Origin: an uncultured bacterium
Lineage (GTDB): Bacteria; Hydrogenedentota; Hydrogenedentia; Hydrogenedentales; CAILVY01
DNA: 14,757 nucleotides
Reading direction: 5' to 3'
Assembly (NCBI GenBank): GCA_937951485.1
Contig: CALEDJ010000070.1
Span: 1 to 14,757 of the forward strand
Shown here: in pieces, positions 1-7,676 of the stretch
Layout: the number at the start of each line of letters is the position of its first letter
How positions within the stretch are numbered: the first letter of the stretch is position 1
The notes under the pieces: generated by a model
Seen by the model: the letters and a program-made list of their open reading frames with translations, nothing else
What the model was told of the DNA's origin: nothing
Databases searched by the model: none
Position numbers and translations under genes: made by a program

Positions 1-28
1 GCCATATACACCGGCTGCGTGTTGGGTT

Positions 29-46
29 CTCCTCGATGGCGAGGAG
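29..46. repeat. Short perfect hairpin
   Basis: CTCCTCG and CGAGGAG pair perfectly around a four-base ATGG loop. It lies in the left-edge intergenic region with no T-run after it, so it is not a clear terminator. A 12-base direct repeat (GCCATATACACC) occurs at 1-12 and again at 68-79, flanking this hairpin. Confidence 0.5.
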
Positions 47-77
47 CGACAGCATGCCCCAGGTTACGCCATATACA

Positions 78-113
78 CCCTCTCCCACTGGGAGAGGGGT
101 GGGGTGAGGGGAA
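78..113. repeat. Dispersed C/G-rich repeat, copy 1
   Basis: A CCCTCTCCC hairpin arm followed by GAGAGGGGTGGGGTGAGGGG. The same element, with a slightly different loop, occurs twice more in the window at 10003-10041 and 10075-10113. It has the look of a dispersed intergenic REP/MITE-like element. No coding potential is evident here. Confidence 0.65.
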
Positions 114-128
114 AGATCAATATGTCAA

Positions 129-205
129 AAGGCTTTTCTCAGAACTCAGGATATTTGGACCGCACGGAAGGCTTTTTTCAGAACTCAGGATATTTTGGAC
201 CGCAC
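129..205. repeat. Tandem pair of 37/38-bp direct repeats
   Basis: Bases 129-165 and 168-205 are near-identical. Each starts AAGGCTTTT, continues CAGAACTCAGGATATT and ends GGACCGCAC, differing by one substitution and a one-base T-run length change. The last bases of the second copy (CCGCACT, 200-206) pair with AGTGCGG at 217-223. The pair therefore runs directly into the hairpin cluster that follows. Confidence 0.75.
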
Positions 206-217
206 TGCTTTTTTGGA

Positions 218-311
218 GTGCGGCGGCTTGCCGCCGATTTTATCTGGCCGGGTTTGCCTGGACTTCCGGGCGGCAAGCCGCCCGGCTGAAATCGGTGGCA
301 AGCCACCGCAC
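218..311. repeat. Nested palindromic repeat cluster
   Basis: The outer arms at 218-240 and 289-311 are 23 bp each and inverted with about two mismatches. Each arm is itself a GGCGGCTTGCCGCC-type hairpin. Inside lies another hairpin, 266-285, with CCGGGCGGC and GCCGCCCGG arms. The arrangement resembles paired REP/BIME elements. No transposase or RAYT gene lies in the window, so mobility is only inferred. Confidence 0.65.
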
Positions 312-502
312 TTAAACGAACTGCGTGTTTTTTCCTTAGTTGCCACGAATGGCGGGAACTGTCGGTGATCTCCCGCTTCACATGGTTGAAGTGTCATCAA
401 AAAATGATATTCCCGTGTGTGCGCAGACGGCTGCAATGATACCGCTTTTGCAGGGGACGGCAATCTGCCGGTATGCTGAAAACAAAGCGAAAGGCGACCT
501 TT
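312..502. other. Intergenic leader of the isochorismatase-like gene
   Basis: No convincing gene and no strong promoter hexamers were seen. The short open frames here carry no recognisable motif. The ribosome-binding AAAGG for the downstream gene lies near the end of this stretch. Confidence 0.5.
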
Positions 503-1603
503 ATGCACCAGAAAAGATATAGCCGACGCATGGCGCTACGGGGTATGGGCGCGGTCTTGTGCGCGGGCATGGCGTCGGGACCGGCGGCCAGGGCCGCCCA
601 ATATACCGACACGCCGGAAAGCGAAGCGACAGTTCCATCATTGCGCCGGATTCCCGCGTGGTATTACCAGCATTTCGATGCGGATTTTTCCTTGGATGTG
701 CCGGAGGAGGGCTTCGGCGGCTGGAAACAGGAGCCGCTTGAGTTTTCGCTGGACCACACCGCGCTGGTGGTGATGCACGCCTGGGACGGCGGCACGCGCG
801 AGGAGTATCCGGGCTGGTGGCGGTGCGTGCCCTATCTTGCGCGGTCGGAGGTCATCCTTCGCGACGTGTTTCCGCCGCTGCTGGCGGCGGCGCGCGCTTC
901 CGGGCTGTCGGTGTTTCATGTGGTGGGCGGCGGCGACTATTACAAAGACCTGCCGGGATACCGCCATGCGGTCGCCCTGGCGGGCGATGCGCCGCCCGCG
1001 CTGGAGCAAATCCCCCGGGATGATGCGCGCCGGCGGCTTGATGCGTTCCGGTCGGCGAAGGTCTTTGTGGGCGCGCACAACGCCGAAGACGTGCGGCGTG
1101 GCTTTGCGCGGCTGGATTTCGCCGCAGAGGCGCGCCCCGCGGACGGCGAAGGCATTGCCGAGAATTCGCCGCAATTGTTCGCCCTGTGCAGGGAGCGTGG
1201 AATCAATCATCTCGTGTATTGCGGCTTCGCGGTGAACTGGTGCCTGCTGTTGTCTCCAGGGGGCATGGCGGAGATGCATGGGCGCGGCATGATGTGCTCC
1301 GTGTTGCGCCAGGCCGTTACGGCGGTGGAAAACCGGGAAAGCGCCCGGCAGGAGTGGTGCAAGGAACTGGCGTTGTGGCGGGTGGCGCTGGCATTCGGGT
1401 TCGTGTTCGACGTGGCCGATTTTTTGACGGCGCTGCGCGCCGAAGCATCGTTTGGGAAGACACGGACAGACACGGACGGGGGGGGACAATCAATCGTGGC
1501 GGGGCTTATTCTCGAGCATGAGGTCGTCGAGAATGAGCAGCCGTTCGAACCAGATCATCAGGAGGGTGCAGAGGTAGCGGCGTCCCATCTCGCGCAGCCG
1601 TAG
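503..1603 (+). CDS. Tat-exported isochorismatase-like cysteine hydrolase
   Basis: A 366-residue protein with an N-terminal Tat-type signal: twin arginines in YSRRMALRG (residues 6-13), then a hydrophobic Ala/Gly stretch ending near residue 32. The mature part resembles the isochorismatase/nicotinamidase hydrolase fold: a beta strand ALVVMHAWD (residues 87-95) and the nucleophile region LVYCGFAVNWC (237-247), where Cys247 fits the family's catalytic cysteine. The usual first-strand aspartate position reads His92, with Asp95 three residues on, so the substrate is unknown. ATG 503 is preferred over ATG 473 because AAAGG lies 9-13 bases upstream. The final residues, after about 318, are encoded by a GACACGGACA microrepeat and a run of eight G (1478-1485), then antisense to the facing glycosyltransferase gene. 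The natural C-terminus may therefore be shorter. Confidence 0.75.
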   Translation: MHQKRYSRRMALRGMGAVLCAGMASGPAARAAQYTDTPESEATVPSLRRIPAWYYQHFDADFSLDVPEEGFGGWKQEPLEFSLDHTALVVMHAWDGGTREEYPGWWRCVPYLARSEVILRDVFPPLLAAARASGLSVFHVVGGGDYYKDLPGYRHAVALAGDAPPALEQIPRDDARRRLDAFRSAKVFVGAHNAEDVRRGFARLDFAAEARPADGEGIAENSPQLFALCRERGINHLVYCGFAVNWCLLLSPGGMAEMHGRGMMCSVLRQAVTAVENRESARQEWCKELALWRVALAFGFVFDVADFLTALRAEASFGKTRTDTDGGGQSIVAGLILEHEVVENEQPFEPDHQEGAEVAASHLAQP

Positions 1604-2287
1604 ATTTGACTGCCCCCACGTGCGGCCCGACCAGGATATCGGCAGTTCCGCGATGCGGTAGCGCCGGATGATACAGGACAGCGACATCTCGATGGTGATG
1701 TTGAAGTGGGCGGCCTGAAGCGGGCTGATGCTCTCGATGACGTGGCGGCGGTACACTTTGAAGGCGTTGGTGAGATCGTTGTGCCGTGTCATGAACAGGA
1801 CCTGCATGGCGCGGTTCACGATGCGGTTCGCCACCAGTTTGACGGGGGGATAGTCGGTGACCTTGCTGCCGGGACGAAAACGCGACCCAAATGCGCAGTC
1901 ATAGCCTTCTTCAATTTTCCGATAACACCGGACGATGTCGGCGGGGCTGTCCGAGGAGTCGGCCATCACGAGAGCCAGCACATCCCCCCGGAAATGCCGC
2001 AACCCACACCGCACGGCGCGGCCCAGTCCGGCAGGGGCCGTGTTGTGAACCAGATGAATCTCCGGTACTTCTTCGCGCATCGCCTCGACCACGGCGGCCG
2101 TTTGGTCCGTGCTGTTGTCGTTGACGACCAGCAGTTCAAAGGGGATGCCCTCCCTGCGCAGTTCCGCCGCGATGTCGCGGAGGGTGCGCGGAATGTTTTC
2201 CGCTTCGTTATGCGCGGGGATGAGGACGGAATACAGCAGGGTATTACGGGGGACGGGTTTCAGTTCAGAGGCGACCTTGGAAACCAC
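1490..2287 (-). CDS. Family 2 glycosyltransferase (polyprenyl-phosphate sugar transferase type)
   Basis: A 265-residue GT-A enzyme, similar to dolichyl/undecaprenyl-phosphate mannosyl- or glucosyltransferases. Visible motifs are the N-terminal strand [14 protein letters not shown] (19-32), the nucleotide-binding [10 protein letters not shown] (54-63), and a DxD-like MADSSD (108-113) for metal and nucleotide-sugar. TNAFKVYRR (173-181) and the C-terminal SGRTWGQS region (220-227) are typical of this group. It has no GtrA domain or clear multi-pass membrane region, only a hydrophobic stretch near 239-253. It would transfer a sugar to a lipid carrier at the inner membrane face. The GTG start is chosen because GGAGG sits nine bases upstream. 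An upstream ATG at 2365 would overlap the epimerase gene by 101 bp. The gene overlaps the epimerase by 23 bp, indicating translational coupling. Confidence 0.85.
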   Translation of the reverse strand: MVSKVASELKPVPRNTLLYSVLIPAHNEAENIPRTLRDIAAELRREGIPFELLVVNDNSTDQTAAVVEAMREEVPEIHLVHNTAPAGLGRAVRCGLRHFRGDVLALVMADSSDSPADIVRCYRKIEEGYDCAFGSRFRPGSKVTDYPPVKLVANRIVNRAMQVLFMTRHNDLTNAFKVYRRHVIESISPLQAAHFNITIEMSLSCIIRRYRIAELPISWSGRTWGQSNLRLREMGRRYLCTLLMIWFERLLILDDLMLENKPRHD

Positions 2288-3326
2288 GGTAGATTTCCTC
2301 CAGGATGGCGCGAATATCGTAGTCGTAACGCCAATCGGGATAGTGTGCCTGGAATTTACGCACATCGCTTATCCACCAGATATGATCGCCAATGCGGTTG
2401 TCCTCGCAATAGCGGACGTTCATCTTCCTGCCGGCGATTTCCTCGCACAGCGCGATCGCCTCCATCATCGAGCAATTGCTGTGGCGGCTGCCGCCGATGT
2501 TATAGACCTCGGCCACGCGCGGCGCCCGCGCCACCTCGGCGAAACACTTGATGAGGTCGTGGGCGTGGATATTGTCGCGTACCTGTTTGCCTTTGTACCC
2601 GAAAATACGGTATTCGCGACCGGTCATGGCGCACTTCATCAGATAGGATAGGAATCCGTGCAGTTCCGCACCGGCGTGCCCCGGCCCCGTCAGGCATCCC
2701 CCGCGGAAAATGGCCGTCTTCATGCCGAAATACAGGCCGTATTCCTGCACCATCACATCGGCGGCCACCTTCGACGCGCCGAATATCGAGTGCTTGCACT
2801 GGTCTATGGACATCGTTTCGTCAATGCCGTGCGCCGCATACGGGTGATTGGGATCCACTTCCCAGCGCGTCTCCATTTCAACCAGCGGCAGGCGGTTGGG
2901 CGCGTCGCCGTATACTTTGTTGGTGGAGGTGAAGATGAACACAGCGTCCGGCGCGTGGAGGCGGGTCAGTTCTAAGAGGTTCAGCGTGCCGACCGCGTTC
3001 ACGCCGAAATCCGTCAACGGTTCCCGGGCGGCCCAGTCGTGGCTCGGTTGCGCGGCCGTATGCACAATCAGGCGGATGTCCCCCGCACATTCCCGGAAAA
3101 GGCGGTCCATCGCGTTGAAGTCCCGGATGTCGGCAGTGTGATGCACATAATTGGCGTATTCCCCCACCAACTGCGCCGCCGACCAGCGCGTGGACGCCTC
3201 CTCCCCGAAAAAATACGCCCGCATGTCATTGTCAATGCCGACGACTGTGTCGCCTGTCGCCGCGAAATGCCGGACGGTCTCCGCCCCGATTAACCCGCCG
3301 GAACCTGTCACGATGACGACACCCAT
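2265..3326 (-). CDS. NAD-dependent sugar-nucleotide epimerase/dehydratase (extended SDR)
   Basis: A 353-residue extended short-chain dehydrogenase, close in character to CDP-paratose 2-epimerase-type proteins. The Rossmann motif TGSGGLIG spans residues 7-14, with an acidic GIDND (30-34) that selects NAD over NADP. The VHTAAQPSH strand (88-96), STNKVYG (134-140) and the substrate region FRGGCLTGP (207-215) are present. The catalytic YxxxK position reads FGASK (182-186): lysine is kept and tyrosine is replaced by phenylalanine. I recall this from related proteins, so it may be a subfamily trait. ATG 3326 is chosen over ATG 3344 and 3590 because GGGGAG lies ten bases upstream and the Rossmann strand begins immediately. 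It is first in a two-gene unit with the GT2 enzyme, pointing to synthesis and transfer of a modified sugar. Confidence 0.85.
   Translation of the reverse strand: MGVVIVTGSGGLIGAETVRHFAATGDTVVGIDNDMRAYFFGEEASTRWSAAQLVGEYANYVHHTADIRDFNAMDRLFRECAGDIRLIVHTAAQPSHDWAAREPLTDFGVNAVGTLNLLELTRLHAPDAVFIFTSTNKVYGDAPNRLPLVEMETRWEVDPNHPYAAHGIDETMSIDQCKHSIFGASKVAADVMVQEYGLYFGMKTAIFRGGCLTGPGHAGAELHGFLSYLMKCAMTGREYRIFGYKGKQVRDNIHAHDLIKCFAEVARAPRVAEVYNIGGSRHSNCSMMEAIALCEEIAGRKMNVRYCEDNRIGDHIWWISDVRKFQAHYPDWRYDYDIRAILEEIYRGFQGRL
2297..2301 (-). promoter_or_regulatory. Ribosome binding site deciding the GTG start
   Basis: GGAGG on the minus strand, within the last codons of the epimerase gene and nine bases before GTG at 2287. 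It supports the short start for the glycosyltransferase and coupled translation of the two genes. Confidence 0.7.
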
Positions 3327-3360
3327 ATAAATAAATCTCCCCATGATACAGTCGCGTCGC

Positions 3361-3391
3361 ATTCTATCCGAGTGTGGACGGCCGGTGTCAA
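3361..3391 (-). promoter_or_regulatory. Candidate sigma-70-type promoter of the epimerase/GT2 unit
   Basis: On the minus strand, TTGACA (3386-3391) is followed after 19 bases by TAGAAT (3361-3366). The predicted start is near 3354, about 28 bases before the ATG. The -35 is perfect and the -10 has one mismatch, but the spacer is two bases longer than ideal. Confidence 0.45.
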
Positions 3392-3394
3392 CCC

Positions 3395-3494
3395 AAGGCA
3401 TTTGCGAAATGGACTGTTTCTGCGCATAAGAACATGAAATATCCGGGATTTCAGATGGAACTGAGGTCCGTAACACCCATTTCGAAAATGCCTT
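3395..3494. repeat. 18-bp inverted repeat upstream of the epimerase promoter
   Basis: AAGGCATTTGCGAAATGG at 3395-3412 is matched in inverse at 3477-3494 with one mismatch. The 64-bp spacer contains a small GAAAT/ATTTC palindrome (3436-3452). The proximal arm begins four bases before the candidate -35, a position suited to a paired operator. This function is inferred only. Confidence 0.5.
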
Positions 3495-3589
3495 AACCCG
3501 CATGAGAAGCCCTGCTGCAATGACAGTTTTTTGATGCTGTCTGCGGCCGGTGTTACCATGGCCACGGTTGACAGTCAATCCATAATCCA

Positions 3590-3630
3590 CATCCCCCGGC
3601 GCTGCGCGCCACCCCCTTCAAAGGGGGATG
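3590..3630. repeat. CATCCCCC/GGGGGATG inverted repeat
   Basis: CATCCCCC (3590-3597) pairs with GGGGGATG (3623-3630), enclosing a GGCGC/GCGCC hairpin (3598-3610). An alternative hairpin is CCCCCTT/AAGGGGG (3612-3627). It resembles a dispersed intergenic element and lies between the divergent epimerase and membrane-protein genes. Confidence 0.5.
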
Positions 3631-3690
3631 CAAAAGGCCATATAGTGCGCCCCGACAGTCCATGCCATTCCGCTAAAGTGTTATCGGCTG

Positions 3691-3699
3691 TGTTATACT
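3691..3699 (+). promoter_or_regulatory. Candidate extended -10 promoter of the membrane-protein gene
   Basis: TGTTATACT gives an extended -10 (TGn followed by TATACT), with no good -35 at 17 bp. A start near 3706 would leave a leader of about 90 bases that holds both copies of the 22-bp repeat. Confidence 0.35.
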
Positions 3700-3703
3700 G
3701 CCA

Positions 3704-3786
3704 CCTTCACACGCATGGGGAACGGTACAGGTTACGGGCGCAGGAATTATCCGTTGACCTGACGCCTTCACACACATGGGGAACGG
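3704..3786 (+). repeat. 22-bp direct repeat pair in the leader of the membrane-protein gene
   Basis: CCTTCACACGCATGGGGAAC plus GG at 3704-3725 recurs at 3765-3786 with one mismatch, 61 bp apart. The second copy ends just before the start codon at 3795 and supplies part of the weak ribosome-binding GAACGGAG. It could be a duplicated leader or a regulatory site. Confidence 0.6.
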
Positions 3787-3794
3787 AGTTTTTG

Positions 3795-4871
3795 ATGAAA
3801 AAAGCGGTGCAGATCATTGTCGGCCTCGTCATCGGCGTCCTGCTCTTGTGGTGGGTGTTCCGAGATACGGACTGGGCCGAAGTGGGGACGGCGCTGGGTG
3901 CGGTGCATTGGGGCTGGCTGGCGGTGGCGACGCTGTTCGTGATCTTCAGTTTTGTCACCCGCATTCTGCGCTGGCGCTATATCGTGCGGACGGCGAAGCC
4001 GGTGTCCTTCCGCAGCATGTTCAGCGCGACCCAAATCGGGTTCATGGCGAATTTCATTCTGCCGGGCCGGGCCGGCGAGGTCATCCGCGCGCTGGTGCTC
4101 AGCCGCCTCGAAAAGATACCCTTTTCCAAGTGCTTCGCTTTTGTCGCCCTGGACCGGGTGACGGACCTCTTCGGCATGCTCGCGGCGATGCTGGTGGCCG
4201 TCTTGGCCTATCGCCCGGGCACAGCGGTGACCGTGGGACCGGAGGCGCACTTCCCCGACTGGGCCGCGCCGCTGTTGCATCCGCAGGCCATCCGCACGGC
4301 GGCGTTTTCCGCGGCCATATTCATGCTGGTCATTGTGGCGGCGTTTGCCGCGCTCTATCTGAACCAGCGGCTGGTGCTGCGCTGCACGGAACGGGTCATC
4401 GGGTTGATATCGCAGCGCATGGCGGCGCGCGTCACCGCCATGCTGGGGCACTTCGCCGAGGGCATGCACGTGTTCCGCTCGGCGGCGGATATGGCGAAGT
4501 CCCTGGGCTTCTCCCTGGTTACGTGGGGGTGCTTTTCGGTGACTTTCTGGACCCTGTTTTGGGCCTTCGGCTTGACCCTGCCCTGGTACACGCCGTTCTT
4601 CACGCTGTCGCTGGTGGCCGCCGTAATCAGCCTGCCCGGGGCGCCGGGCTTTGTCGGACAGTATCATGCGGCCATCTGGGCGGCCCTGCTCATTTGCAGT
4701 CCGGGCATCAACAGCAACGTCGTCCGCGCCGTCGCCATCATGGGACACCTGATCAATCTCGTGCCGGTGACGGTGGTGGGGTTGTATTGTCTTCAGATGG
4801 AGAAACTGGGTCTGATTGCCCTGCAGCGCGAAGGCGAGGCCGCGGAAACGGGGGACAAACCACAGGAATGA
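3795..4871 (+). CDS. YbhN/AglD-type integral membrane protein (LPG-synthase TM domain, UPF0104)
   Basis: A 358-residue protein with about eight hydrophobic segments, including residues 4-22, 38-57, 124-138, 168-187, 236-259, 268-282, 290-302 and 312-333. Hallmarks of the lysylphosphatidylglycerol synthase/AglD transmembrane family (PF03706) are visible: NFILPGRAGE (86-95), the conserved ALDR before a hydrophobic helix (118-121), and PGAPGFVGQ (281-289). The family is linked to lipid-linked glycan handling and often neighbours GT2 enzymes, as here. There is no C-terminal LPG synthase acyltransferase domain, so aminoacylation of phosphatidylglycerol is not implied. ATG 3795 starts directly with a basic MKK and a membrane helix, whereas the longer frame to 3531 reads through repeats. 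It converges with the response regulator gene 34 bases away. Confidence 0.85.
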   Translation: MKKAVQIIVGLVIGVLLLWWVFRDTDWAEVGTALGAVHWGWLAVATLFVIFSFVTRILRWRYIVRTAKPVSFRSMFSATQIGFMANFILPGRAGEVIRALVLSRLEKIPFSKCFAFVALDRVTDLFGMLAAMLVAVLAYRPGTAVTVGPEAHFPDWAAPLLHPQAIRTAAFSAAIFMLVIVAAFAALYLNQRLVLRCTERVIGLISQRMAARVTAMLGHFAEGMHVFRSAADMAKSLGFSLVTWGCFSVTFWTLFWAFGLTLPWYTPFFTLSLVAAVISLPGAPGFVGQYHAAIWAALLICSPGINSNVVRAVAIMGHLINLVPVTVVGLYCLQMEKLGLIALQREGEAAETGDKPQE

Positions 4872-4905
4872 CACCGTCGGTGCGCGGCTGTGGAAAGGCC
4901 GGGGC

Positions 4906-6210
4906 CTACAGGCCGAAGGATCGCAGTTTATAGATGAGATTGCGGCGGCTGATGCCCAGCATTGCGGCGGCGCGGGTTTTGTTGCCGCCGGTTTTCTCCA
5001 GCGCCTCCAGAATGGCGCGCCGCTGGATTTCCTGCATGTCGCCCACCAGCACGCCTTGCGGTTTCGCCCTGGGTTTTGCGCGCCGTGCCGCCTCCGGCAA
5101 GTCGGCAGGCAGCACCAACCCGCCCGCCGCCACAATCGCGGCGCGTTCCATGGCATTGCGCAACTCGCGGATATTCCCCGGCCAGTCATAATCCAGCAGG
5201 AGCCGCTGCGCGGCGGGCGCAAGGCGTTTGCGGAAAGGCTGTAGAAAGCGTTCGGCAAGGGGCAGAATGTCATCGGCGCGTTCGCGCAGCGGCGGGATGG
5301 CGATCGGGAACACGTTGATCCGGAAAAAGAGGTCTTCGCGGAAACGCCCCGTGCGCACTTCTTCCTCGAGATTGCGGTTGGTGGCCGCAATCACGCGCAC
5401 ATCCACCCGGCGTTCCTCATCGCCGCCGACGCGACGATAGGTCCCCGTCTCAAGGATGCGGAGCAGTTTCGGCTGCACACTCAGCGGCAATTCGCCCACT
5501 TCATCCAGAAACAGCGTGCCGCCGTCGGCGGATGAAAAACGGCCGTCGCGCGCTTCGGTCGCGCCGGTGAAAGCGCCTTTTTCATGGCCGAAAAGTTCAC
5601 TCTCCACCAGCGATTCCGGCAGGCTCGCACAGTCCACGGGGATCAGCGCCTTGGCGGCCCGTGCGCTCGTCTGGTGAATAAACCGCGCCACGACCTCCTT
5701 GCCCGTGCCGCTCTCGCCGAGGAGCAACACCGTGGCGTCGGTCGGGGCCGCTTGGGCCGCCTGTCGGAAGACCTGGCGCATGGCCTCGCTCTCCGCGACA
5801 ATGTCCTCCGGCAGCGCCATCGGTGGATCACTGCCGCGATTTGCGCCCACGCCCAGCGTATCCTCGATCACCGCGATGAGTTCGTCGAGGTCAATGGGCT
5901 TTTCCAGGTAATCGGCCGCGCCCTGCTTGATGGCGGCCACGGCGTCGCGCACATCAATGTACGCGGTGAGCAGAATCACCGGCAGGGCGGGGCGCATTTC
6001 ACACACGCGCTTCAGCACTTCCATGCCGCCCATGCCGGGCATGCGCACATCGAGCAGCATGAGGTCGCAGTCCCCGACGGCGTCGAGGGCCTCGCGGCCA
6101 TCGTCGCAAAGGACGCACGCATACCCCGCGCGCGTCAGGGCGTTTTCCAGCAACGCGCGCTGCGCGGGATCATCGTCCACCACCGCGATTCTCGGCGCTT
6201 CGTCGGTCAT
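4906..6210 (-). CDS. NtrC/ZraR-type sigma-54-dependent response regulator
   Basis: A 434-residue activator with all three NtrC modules. The receiver domain (about 6-120) has acidic residues in VVDDD (10-14), phospho-acceptor Asp54 in LLDVRMPG, and Lys104 in EKP. The AAA+ domain (about 136-365) has Walker A GESGTGKE (165-172), the sigma-54-contacting GAFTGA loop (212-217) and Walker B GGTLFLDE (230-237). The C-terminal Fis-type helix-turn-helix (about 396-432) contains [16 protein letters not shown]. It would be phosphorylated by the kinase encoded just upstream and open sigma-54 promoters, probably including the one at 8589-8603. ATG 6210 is chosen because AGGA lies six bases upstream and the receiver begins at once, while the frame upstream runs into a TGTCCAACC microrepeat. 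The domain order is complete and nothing is missing. Confidence 0.93.
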   Translation of the reverse strand: MTDEAPRIAVVDDDPAQRALLENALTRAGYACVLCDDGREALDAVGDCDLMLLDVRMPGMGGMEVLKRVCEMRPALPVILLTAYIDVRDAVAAIKQGAADYLEKPIDLDELIAVIEDTLGVGANRGSDPPMALPEDIVAESEAMRQVFRQAAQAAPTDATVLLLGESGTGKEVVARFIHQTSARAAKALIPVDCASLPESLVESELFGHEKGAFTGATEARDGRFSSADGGTLFLDEVGELPLSVQPKLLRILETGTYRRVGGDEERRVDVRVIAATNRNLEEEVRTGRFREDLFFRINVFPIAIPPLRERADDILPLAERFLQPFRKRLAPAAQRLLLDYDWPGNIRELRNAMERAAIVAAGGLVLPADLPEAARRAKPRAKPQGVLVGDMQEIQRRAILEALEKTGGNKTRAAAMLGISRRNLIYKLRSFGL

Positions 6211-6239
6211 GTGATTTCCTGTGCTTGCGCCATGCGACT

Positions 6240-6279
6240 TGTCCAACCTGTCCAACCTGTCCGACCTGTCTGCCCTGTC
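6240..6279. repeat. 9-bp tandem repeat between kinase and regulator genes
   Basis: Units TGTCCAACC, TGTCCAACC, TGTCCGACC and TGTCTGCCC, then a partial TGTC. They occupy much of the 97-bp gap between the kinase stop and regulator start. A related array (TCTGTCCGAA type) lies at 11836-11865. The repeat lies inside the operon, so it is transcribed. Confidence 0.7.
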
Positions 6280-6307
6280 AATTTCCCATTGCGCCGCCGG
6301 ATCTGCG

Positions 6308-7657
6308 CTATCCTATCGCACGCAGGCCGTCGAGCGACACCTCGGTGCCGCGCCCGGGTTCGGAGGTGATGCGCAATCGCCATCCGGACGCCCGGGCCGC
6401 GTCTTCGACCAGCGCGAGGCCCAAGCCGGCCCCGCCGGGAAAACGGGAGAAATACGGTTCCGTCACATGGGGGAGGTCTTTGGCGTCAATGCCGCAGCCT
6501 GTGTCGCGGACGACGATGCAAACGGTATCGCCACTCCGTGTTGCGGTCACGAGAACACGGTCATTCTTTTGGCAGGCGTGCAGTGCGTTGATTATCAGGT
6601 TGAAAACAGCCTGCCGGAGCAGTTCCGGGTCCGCGTGGATGCTGCATTCAGGCGCATCGAGTTCCAGGCGGACGCCCCGGTCCGCTGCTTCATGACGAAG
6701 AATCCCCACGATCTTGTCGAGAAAAAGGTTCAGGCGAATCGCTTCCGGTTTGGGCGATTTGGGGCGGGACAGCCGCAAAAATGCGTCAATCCGGCCAACG
6801 ACCCGGTCACATTCGTCCACGATATGCCGCGCAGATGTCCGGATTTCTTCAGGCATTGCCGCGTTTTCTTCCATGTGCTGCGCCATGCCCCGGATGACGC
6901 TCAGGGGATTCTTGGTTTCGTGGGTAAGCCCCGCTCCCATGCGCGACAGTTTTTCGAGATGGGCGGCCCGCTCCGCGGCGATGGCCAGTTCCGTTTGCAA
7001 CGCCGCATGACGGCGGCGCGCCAGCATCCCCTGCAAACCGAGCAAACCCGCCAGCACAATCAGCAACCACCCAATCACGGCATAGCGCCGGGCGGCGGCA
7101 ATGCCTGCCTGGTATTCCGACAGGTCTAACAGCACGGAAATCCGGTGCGGTCCCGGCGGCATCATCATCCATCCGCCATGTTCCTGCGGACCGCGCGGCC
7201 CGCCGCGCCGTCCCATGGGAAAAGGCCGCTCCTGTAATGAAACCACACGCATCCAAGTGAACGCGGCGGCAGTGTCGGGCTGCGCTCCCGCGTCATCAGG
7301 CGCCGTCGCGTCAACGATGTTTTGTCCGTCCTGCGTTTGAACGCGCACGGACAATACGCCGGGCGCCCCGGCGATGCCTTCCAGGATTTCCACCAGGCGT
7401 TCGGGATGATAGCGGTTGTTGCGCAGGTGTGCGCCGACGATGCTTTGCACCACATCGAGAATCAGGTCTGCGCGTTCCTCCAGCAGGCGTTGCTGCCGCT
7501 GTACGGCGCCCCGGTAAGCATACAACACGACTGCCGCGCCGATAATCAATACCAGGGTCCCCGAGACGATGGCGGGCATTTTTGCCCGCGTGTTTCCGAA
7601 AAAATGCGATACGGCCCGCCGTATTCCGGCGAGCCGTATCTCTGGTGCTGCGGTCAT
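6308..7657 (-). CDS. ZraS-like membrane sensor histidine kinase
   Basis: A 449-residue kinase with a first membrane helix at about 28-48, a periplasmic sensor domain (about 50-190) and a second helix at 192-212. The cytoplasmic HisKA part carries the H-box GLTHETKNPLS, with phospho-acceptor His246. The ATPase part has N-box NLIINALHA (353-361), G1 DTGCGI (385-390) and the flexible-lid G2 GGAGLGL (408-414). The H-box context and two-helix layout resemble ZraS, the zinc/envelope-stress kinase. The periplasmic domain has an unusual Gly/Pro/Met/His loop around 148-171, including QEHGGWMMMPPGPH, which could bind metal. It is cotranscribed with the secreted repeat protein (19-bp gap) and with its regulator. 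The specific signal cannot be read from sequence. Confidence 0.9.
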   Translation of the reverse strand: MTAAPEIRLAGIRRAVSHFFGNTRAKMPAIVSGTLVLIIGAAVVLYAYRGAVQRQQRLLEERADLILDVVQSIVGAHLRNNRYHPERLVEILEGIAGAPGVLSVRVQTQDGQNIVDATAPDDAGAQPDTAAAFTWMRVVSLQERPFPMGRRGGPRGPQEHGGWMMMPPGPHRISVLLDLSEYQAGIAAARRYAVIGWLLIVLAGLLGLQGMLARRRHAALQTELAIAAERAAHLEKLSRMGAGLTHETKNPLSVIRGMAQHMEENAAMPEEIRTSARHIVDECDRVVGRIDAFLRLSRPKSPKPEAIRLNLFLDKIVGILRHEAADRGVRLELDAPECSIHADPELLRQAVFNLIINALHACQKNDRVLVTATRSGDTVCIVVRDTGCGIDAKDLPHVTEPYFSRFPGGAGLGLALVEDAARASGWRLRITSEPGRGTEVSLDGLRAIG

Positions 7658-7676
7658 TCAGCGGGGTGTTCCTGAG

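Noticed and set aside
638-1489. 283-residue minus-strand frame opposite the isochorismatase-like gene
   Set aside because: The composition is typical of an antisense shadow in GC-rich DNA. The plus frame has a Tat signal and a catalytic cysteine.
4903-4914. GGCCT/AGGCC hairpin at the regulator stop codon as bidirectional terminator
   Set aside because: It is very short, overlaps the stop codon and has no T-tract on either side.
3768-5390. 540-residue minus-strand frame across the membrane-protein and regulator genes
   Set aside because: It is an out-of-frame shadow. It is Arg/Pro/His-rich and has no motifs, while the overlapped frames carry clear families.
6225-6695. Cysteine-rich small protein (CPTCPTCPTC) on the plus strand
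   Set aside because: The motif is only a translation of the 9-bp DNA microrepeat, and the rest is antisense to the kinase gene.
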